Positions 58,738 through 64,000 of a stretch of DNA of 64,000 nt are shown in pieces. The position numbers and the translations under genes are program-made. Source of the stretch: Pseudomonadota bacterium. Lineage in GTDB: Bacteria > Myxococcota_A > Polyangia > GCA-2747355. Location: contig JADJDT010000016.1 of NCBI GenBank assembly GCA_016702545.1, positions 83,077-147,076 on the forward strand, in the 5' to 3' direction. Below the pieces are notes generated by a model. It worked only from the letters and a program-made list of their open reading frames with translations. It did not search any database and was not told the origin of the DNA. Every line of letters begins with the position of its first letter. Position 1 is the stretch's first letter.

Positions 58738-58872
58738 CCAAGCCTCCAGCGTGTAGCGATCGCTTCGCTTGGTATCACGTTCCAGTCGCGAATACCCAAT
58801 AAGCGGCGCATGCGGCGGCTACACAGGGGACCGCGCCCCGCCGCCCCCACCGGTTTTCCGCTAGAGCGTGTA

Positions 58873-58901
58873 TTCCGCTACAGCGCGCTTGGCGTGCTGG
58901 T
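58873..58901. repeat. Diverged copy of the 32-bp repeat
   Basis: TTCCGCTACAGCGCGCTTGG followed by CGTGCTGGT differs from the unit at 56705 by loss of one CG. It lies ~150 bp upstream of the RAYT transposase start. Fragments of further units are on both sides (TTCCGCTAGAG, TTCCGCTGCAG). Confidence 0.8.
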
Positions 58902-59053
58902 TTTCCGCTGCAGCGAGCTGCGCTTACTGCGAGGGCGTGCGCCGAACCGGACGACGCATTCCGGATCCCGGACGCGAGGACGCCTTGTGGCTGCAAGTGC
59001 CTGTAATCAGGCCGCGACGCTTTGGGCACGGCCATTGCTTCACGGGGTGCGCG

Positions 59054-59433
59054 ATGAGCCTCCCGCGCCCCGTGATTGCCGGCGAGACGATCATGATCAC
59101 CAGGCGCTGCACGCAGCGGCAGTTTCTGCTGCGCCCGTCCGCCGCGGTCAACCGCATCATAGGCTACTGCCTCGCGGTGGCCGCCGAGCGCTACGGCTTG
59201 CGGCTCCACGCCTGCTGCGTGATGTCGAACCACCTGCACCTCGTCGCCACGGACGTGCATGGCAATAGGCCGGAGTTCTGCCGCTGGCTGTTCGAGTTCA
59301 CGGCCAAGGCCCTCAACGCGCACTGGGGCCGTTGGGAGAACCTGTGGGCAAGTGAGCAACCTTCGGTGGTGCGCCTCGCGGATGAGGGAGGCCCAGCTCG
59401 CGAAGGTGCTGTCAACACGCTGACCAACCCTCG
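59054..59433 (+). pseudogene. REP-associated tyrosine transposase (RAYT, Y1_Tnp), N-terminal part
   Basis: From ATG 59054, ~127 residues fit the Y1 transposase N-terminus: MSLPRPVIAGETIMITRRCT, FLLRPSAAVNRIIGYCLAVA, LHACCVMSNHLHLVATD (the HUH-type His pair) and WASEQPSVVRLADEG. It stays in frame to NTLTNP and then runs into an IS3-like element. The rest of the gene is found at 60980. RAYTs move or copy REP sequences. The Tyr expected in the middle of the domain cannot be placed surely. Confidence 0.82.
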
Positions 59434-59479
59434 GCGTGAACCTGGTGACAGCGCACCATCACTCGGGTCGGGCCGATTG

Positions 59480-60421
59480 ATCCAGACCTCGGAGGGCGGC
59501 AGTGGGTGGGTCGGGAGACCGCGAACGAAGCGCTCAGGGTGGGCGGCGTACGCGGCGTCGAGCACGCGCTGGCGGGCGGCGACGATGGCGGGTGCACGGC
59601 CGTGGTGGAGGTCGGACGGCGTCAGTAGCGCGATGCCTGAGTGGTAGTGCTCCTCGTTGTACCAGTGCAACAGCGGGGCGACGAGGGCGCGAGCGCCCGG
59701 CAGCGAGCCGAAGCGATCGGGCAATTCGGGGCGGTACTTCAAGGTCTTGAACTGCGCCTCGGAGAACGGATTGTCGTCGGACACGTACGGTCGGCTGTGG
59801 CTCTTGGTGATGCCGAGGTCGCCGTACAGCATGGCGGTGGACTTCGCCTTCATCGGCGAGCCGCGGTCGGCGTGGATGGTGAGCTGGCCGGGCTGGATGC
59901 CCTGCCGCGTGCAGGCCTCGATGATCACGGCTCCTGGGCCAGAGCAGCGCTCTCCTTCGCCGCGACCATCCAGCCGACGGCGTGGCGACTGAAGATGTCG
60001 AGGATCGCGTGGAGGTGGTAGTGGGTCCATTTCGCGGGACCCGCACCCAGGCTTGGTGATGTCCACGACCAGACCTGGTTGGGCGCGGTGGCGAAACAAC
60101 TCCGGCTTGACGTAAGGTCAGGTGACGGAGCTGGTCGCGGCGCTCGCGGATCTCGCCGGCGGCCTCGGGCACGCGGTACATGGTCCGTGCCGAGCACAGG
60201 TAGCGCGCCTCGTCGAGCAACTCGGCGACAACCTGACGGGGGCCTTGTCCGACCGAAGCGGTCGCTGTTGAGGCGTCAGAGCACCTCGGCCCGCGCCGCG
60301 GGCGGTAGCGCACGGTAGGGTCGGTCGAGGCACCCTCGCCACAGCCGGCCGTTGCCGCCGATAGAACGTCGCGCGGCAGCATCAGCGCTGCGCGCGGCAA
60401 CCATGCCGACCAGGGGCGCAA
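59480..60421 (-). pseudogene. IS3-family transposase OrfB (DDE), frameshifted
   Basis: Pieces of OrfB lie in three frames: VVAELLDEARYLCSARTMYR, then ATAPNQVWSWT, HLHAILDIFSRHAVGWMVA, TIHADRGSPMKAKSTAML (second catalytic Asp), and DNPFSEAQFKTLKYRPELPD (catalytic Glu), and HPERFVRGLPTHPL near the C-terminus. At least three frame changes are needed, more than elsewhere in the window over the same length, so real decay is likely on top of any sequencing error. The rve-type DDE domain would catalyse strand transfer. Confidence 0.82.
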
Positions 60422-60439
60422 GGCTGAGCACGGCGGCCA

Positions 60440-60863
60440 TTACGACGCCTCCGTCGGGCTCTCCGGCGTCGAGATGCCGAGAAGCAGGGAGAGTTTTTTG
60501 GACGTCGATGATGACCTTTGCCTCGGCCAGCTCGGCCTGAGGCGCGACGATCTGACGACGCAGCTTCTCGTTCTCATCGGCGAGCAGGTTCTTCGGCGGC
60601 CGGCTTCGGTCCTCGCTTCTTGGGCTTCAGCCCAGCGAGGCTCGCCACGTTGCACGAAGCCGCCGCCACGACGCCAGGTGGGATGACCGCAGCCCCTCGC
60701 GACGCACCAGCCCGCCGACAGCTCCTTCGCCTGAAGCCGCCGCGACATCAGCCTCACGCAAGATGCTTTGCTTGTACTCCGCGGTGAACGTTCGCCGTGC
60801 CGGGCGCTCTGCAGTCGCGGGGCCGGGGATGCCCTCCGACTCCGCCGCCGCCCTTGAGCGCAC
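60440..60863 (-). pseudogene. IS3-family OrfA (helix-turn-helix), frameshifted
   Basis: The start has ARRTFTAEYKQSILREADVA and LVRREGLRSSHLASWRR, the OrfA HTH region. After one or two frame changes come ENEKLRRQIVAPQAELAEAK (leucine-zipper part) and VIIDVQK/KLSLLLGIST. An A6 run near 60490-60500 matches the place where IS3 elements often slip. It has no intact frame. Confidence 0.75.
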
Positions 60864-60979
60864 CCGCCGTCCCCTCGCGGAGAGAGGCGCCGCCGTTTCT
60901 CTTGGACATGTCCAACATCGTGACCGGATCCTTGCTCGCCCTCGACACTAAACTCCATGCGGCTCGCTGTCTCAGTCAC

Positions 60980-61548
60980 GTTGGCACAGAGGGCGAAGGC
61001 CGTCTACACGCTGACCAACCCTGTGGCAGCGAACCTGGTGACAGAGCACCACCACTGGCCCGGGGTCATCAGCGCGCCTGGTCGCTATGGACCGCCCTCG
61101 GGTCTACCCGCGACCGATGGGCTTCTTCCGGGAAGGCGGACCGCTTCCCCGCCACGCGACGCTGACGATGGCGCCGCTGCCCGCCTTCGCGCACGCGCCG
61201 CAGGAAGACTACCTCGCCCGGCTCCGCGGCGCGGTTGCGGCGCGCGAGGCCGAAATCTCGAGGCAGCGTCAGGCAGCCGGCCGCAGCGTCCTCGGCCGAC
61301 GTCAGGTCCTGCGTCAGTCGGCCTTCGACGCACCCAGGGGCTCCGAACCGCGTCGCCAGAGGAGCCCACGCGTGGCCGGCGGGAGTAAGTGGGCGCGCAT
61401 CGAGGCCCTCGAACGCCTGCGCACCTTCATCGCCGGCTACCGCGAGGCCTGGCTCCAGTGGCGCGCGGGTGACCGCGGCGTGGTCTTCCCCTGCGGCACC
61501 TACGGTCTGCGCGTGTACGCGGGCGTCTGCTGCGCCCAGGCCCCGTGA
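60980..61548 (+). pseudogene. RAYT transposase, C-terminal part
   Basis: The start AKAVYTLTNPVAANLVTEHH continues the N-terminal piece at 59054-59433, and WPGVISAPGRYG follows. After a +1 frame change near 61080 it reads RPRVYPRPMGFFREGGPLP, EDYLARLRGAVAAREAEISR, RRQVLRQSAFDAPRGSEP and GDRGVVFPCGTYGLRVYAGV, the typical end of RAYT proteins. Together the two parts would make a ~310-residue enzyme. Confidence 0.78.
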
Positions 61549-61949
61549 GGGTCGGCGCTCCGGGCCCGCGACAGCCACCTTGCCGACCACCACTCGCCGC
61601 AGCGAGCCGCCAGAGCTACGCTCCGAGCATGATCCCAGGGCCAGCGGCGACCGCATCCAGCGCCCTCAGAGCCACTGCCAACGCCCCCAGCCCGCACAAA
61701 CCCCGCCATCCCGCCCCGTTCCGCAGGCTGCCCCGCGCAGCCCTCGCCTGGACGGTGCTCACCGCTTTTCACGAACCCCAGTCGGGGACCTGCCGCTAAC
61801 TGGACATCGATGCCTCGGACAGTTACGTCGAAACCTCGATTTCCGCGAACAGGTGAGATCCGTCTTGACTCCGCCTCTTATAGACGGTCGGGGACCGGTG
61901 TCTGTCAGCGTACCGTCAAGCCGGGTCGGAGACTGGTTTCACCCGGGGG
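61549..61949. other. Intergenic region, no gene recognised
   Basis: About 400 bp. Open frames on both strands look like GC-rich chance frames. GC content is lower after ~61800. No RNA fold or repeat identified. Confidence 0.5.
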
Positions 61950-62486
61950 CTAGGCATCCTCCATTCCCAGGACCTCTTTGCGTAGAACTTCGATGATTTG
62001 GACGTGGGCGCCCGGGTAGCTCAGCATGACTTGTTCCGGCGTCAGTCCCAGGCGTTTGACCTCGTCCACCATTGCGGCGAGCTTGGTGGGGTTCGAGGCG
62101 TCCTTGGCGTTCGCCGCATACCCAACCGCGGCCGGTGCGAGCGTGAACGCGGAGAAACTGAATAAGCCCGAAATGTTCTTTCCGGCGTTTGCAAACCATT
62201 TTGAAACATTTTGCGTCTTCTTGTAGGCGGCGAGCACTCGGGCACCAAGGGACCCCAGGCTCTCCTGAGGGTTGGTCGGAAAGTGTTCCACCCGGACTAT
62301 CGGCTTGCCACTGCCATCGCAGATTGTTGCAGTGCAGGACCACGCAGTCCTCCCATCTATGGAGGTTAGTTCCTTGGTCACTTTGAGTTGACCAGAAGCC
62401 ACTTGCGCCTTCACAGCATCGGCCCGAGCGATGGCCTGCTGTTGCAGGCGCGCCATTTCTTGTTCATACGAGGAACCATCAGCCAT
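61950..62486 (-). CDS. Hypothetical protein, accessory-region orphan
   Basis: 178 residues from ATG 62486, GGAGGG upstream; the open frame goes to 62573 with a less likely Arg-rich start. It is helical at the start (YEQEMARLQQQAIARADAVKA), has a beta region (KELTSIDGRTAWSCTATICD, KPIVRVEHFPTNPQ), a weak hydrophobic stretch (GLFSFSAFTLAPAAVGYAAN) and a helical end (KLAAMVDEVKRLGLTPEQVM). Base composition is less GC-rich than the core genes. No family recognised. It could be cargo of the tmRNA-linked region. Confidence 0.7.
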   Translation of the reverse strand: MADGSSYEQEMARLQQQAIARADAVKAQVASGQLKVTKELTSIDGRTAWSCTATICDGSGKPIVRVEHFPTNPQESLGSLGARVLAAYKKTQNVSKWFANAGKNISGLFSFSAFTLAPAAVGYAANAKDASNPTKLAAMVDEVKRLGLTPEQVMLSYPGAHVQIIEVLRKEVLGMEDA

Positions 62487-62955
62487 TGGAATAACCCTCC
62501 ACCTTCTCTCAACTGGGCACGGCCGCGGGAATCTGGCGCACGCAGCCCGTCTAGGACCCCTGGTCGCGCGCAATCGACTCCGTATCCAATCCGATAGCCG
62601 AGGGTCACCACCGTGTACAGGCCCGCCGCGAAGAAAGATGGCCCCTCAATCAATGCAGGTCCGCGGACCCTAGGCCGAATGCGGCTTCGGCAGACTCCCC
62701 ACCGCCGCCCACCGGATGGTATCAGGACGGAACCATATGGGAAAACGCATACAACCGCGTCGAAAAGACGGCTGCCTCGCGGTGGCGCCGCGCTGCTTCC
62801 CTCACCGCCACCCTTCCTCAGGCATCATCGTGGCCACGCGCCGCCGGCCGCGCCGGCAGTGGGTCGTTGGGCCAGATGTGTTTGGGGTAGCGGCGCTGCG
62901 GGGTGGGGCGCAGCTCGGGGTAGGTCGGGCGCAAGAAGCTGGCGCCCCCACCCGC
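62487..62955. other. Intergenic region, no gene recognised
   Basis: About 470 bp. Frames present are short, Arg/Pro-rich and overlap on both strands. No conserved motif, RNA fold or repeat recognised. Confidence 0.5.
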
Positions 62956-63548
62956 TTACGACTCGTGAAGCGCGCGAAAGAGCTCCTCGACGACCACGCT
63001 CGCTCCCGGCAGCGAGCGGCTCGAGGGATTCACTCCCGCGCACGACGATGATGGTGCGGTAGCGCTCCTCCTGCGGGAGCGGGTCTCGATGGACCTCGAG
63101 GCGCTGGTTGGCGACGTTGACGATCCAGTACTCCTCGATGCCATGGCGCGCATAGATCGCCGTCTTGATGCCCCGGTCCTTCGCCAGGCTGTGCGAGGCG
63201 ACCTCGACCACGAGGAGCGCGTGCTCAGGATGACCCGTGTTGCGGTCCTCTTCGTCCGCGGCAACGAGGGCGAGGTCGGGCTCGGGCTCGCCGTAGGGCG
63301 GTAGCGTCAGCGGGAGCTGCGGCGGACGACCAGCGTCGCGGGGCGTGGGTGACGAAGAGTCGGGTGAGCGTGGTGATGATCCGGGCGTGGGCGACGGTAT
63401 GCGGGCTCACCTCGACGATGGCTCCTTCCAGCAGCTCGACCCGCGCGTCCTCGTCGAAGACGCCTGCCGCGATCATCCGATGTGGTATTGAACGACGCTG
63501 ATCGCTGTGCGACCACTCCAGCGGCGGGTGCTGGATCAGCGCGAGCAT
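62956..63548 (-). CDS. Uma2-family (DUF820) endonuclease-like protein, frameshifted
   Basis: Sequence blocks of the Uma2 PD-(D/E)xK-like fold: RMIAAGVFDEDARVELLEGA, VEVSPHTVAHARIITTLTRL, EPDLALVAADEEDRNTGHPE, ALLVVEVASHSLAKDRGIK, YARHGIEEYWIVNVANQRLE and SVVVEELFRALHES. The catalytic EPD...EVA..S pattern is kept. Two frame changes are needed, near 63320 and near 63030. Whole length would be ~195 residues, normal for the family, which is very common in cyanobacteria and myxobacteria and has no known biological role. Whether the breaks are real is open. Confidence 0.75.
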
Positions 63549-63686
63549 ACGACCACTCTAGCACTCCCTGGGGCGGGTTTCTCTCGTCGCCGAGGCGCAC
63601 CTCCGAAATCACCTGTCGCTCGGCGGTTGCTTGCCAGCAGCGCTGGGGGCCACAGGGTCGGGGCGTAGTGGTCGGGCGCTGAGGCC

Positions 63687-63988
63687 TCAGCCGCGGACGG
63701 GCTGCGCGTGAAGCTGCAGGCCCAGCGCGCCGAGCACCTTGAGGATGGTGGCGAAGTCGGGGTTGCGCTCGCCGGAGAGGGCCTTGTAGAGGCTCTCGCG
63801 CGAGAGGTTGGCGTTGCGCGCGACCTGGGCCATGCCTTTGGCGCGGGCGATGTCGCCGAGGGCCTTGGCGATGAAGGCCGCATCCGTGTCGGGGTCCGTG
63901 AGGGCAGGCATCGAGGTAGGCCGCCATCTCCTTCGGCGTGCGGAGGTGTTCGGCCACGTCGTAGCGGGTCGTGCGCGTTTTTCGGCAT
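63687..63988 (-). CDS. Antitoxin-like HTH protein (HigA/addiction-module family), frameshifted
   Basis: It starts at ATG 63988 just after GGAGG. The N-terminus TTRYDVAEHLRTPKEMAAYL is one frame off the start, and the C-terminal 74 residues are one frame off again: FIAKALGDIARAKGMAQVA, NLSRESLYKALSGERNPDFA and ILKVLGALGLQLHA, a Cro/C1-type HTH of the 'probable addiction module antidote' family. Changes lie near 63965-63975 and 63905. The partner toxin normally comes first and would be to the right, beyond the window. The HTH core is well kept. Confidence 0.8.
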
Positions 63989-64000
63989 TGGCTCCTCCTG

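Larger units (their letters stand above)
59434..60983 (-). mobile_element. Degenerate IS3-family insertion sequence inside the RAYT gene
   Basis: About 1.5 kb carrying remains of IS3-type OrfA and OrfB on the minus strand. It is flanked by a ~65-70-bp imperfect direct repeat (59390-59463 and 60984-61053) that shares 17 identical bases (ACACGCTGACCAACCCT) and GAACCTGGTGACAG. The repeats are too long and diverged for a fresh target duplication. Terminal inverted repeats are not clear. Confidence 0.72.

Noticed and set aside
61069..61656. Minus-strand frame of 195 codons
   Set aside because: It mirrors the RAYT C-terminal piece and shows no family features.

Overview
The window is about 64 kb of very GC-rich DNA. 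It comes from a myxobacterium-like member of the Myxococcota. The clues are four large transmembrane Ser/Thr kinases with PEGA or pre-peptidase tails, many Cys-anchored lipoproteins, a choice-of-anchor repeat protein, a MYXO-CTERM-like C-terminus, PilZ, receiver and Roadblock signalling proteins, and little operon structure. The placement is inferred from gene content only; there is no rRNA to confirm it.

Layout. 1-5.2 kb: start of a sigma-32-type sigma factor, then an S41 protease coupled to a membrane regulator. 5.2-13.2 kb: signalling block (two PEGA kinases, a receiver/GGDDF protein, a degenerate membrane kinase-like protein). 13.2-16.5 kb: SRAP repair protein, UbiB-family kinase, small unknown protein. 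16.5-19.2 kb: DUF192 lipoprotein and a two-gene tetrapyrrole-type operon (HemD fused to half a methyltransferase, and a HemB lacking both catalytic lysines). 19.2-31.1 kb: more kinases, lipoproteins, a Roadblock protein and LexA. 31.1-40.1 kb: SpoIID-like protein, tRNA-Leu(GAG), parvulin, CPA2 antiporter, pyruvate kinase, M16 protease. 40.1-54.3 kb: two CPBP proteases, a zinc-ribbon/Tudor-like protein with a histone-H1-like tail, a two-component pair, UPF0182, matrixin, PilZ, GltX. 54.3-56.7 kb: GT2 synthase and the tmRNA gene. 56.7-64 kb: an accessory region starting at the tmRNA 3' end, with 32-bp repeats, a beta-helix lipoprotein, a RAYT transposase split by a decayed IS3 element, an orphan gene, a Uma2-type gene and an antitoxin-like gene.

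Three themes stand out. Envelope sensing: most genes encode kinases, lipoproteins or membrane proteases that could link surface state to phosphorylation. Pseudoenzymes: the HemB-like protein, the half SUMT domain, the kinase-like protein, the GGDDF domain and the phosphoesterase all keep folds but lose key residues. Small non-coding elements: two palindromic elements with a shared core sit between convergent genes, and hairpins and tandem repeats fill other gaps.

Caution: about one conserved gene per 6-8 kb carries a single-base frameshift, often in a C, G or GC run. These look like assembly errors more than biological decay, so such genes are annotated as whole genes with the break marked.
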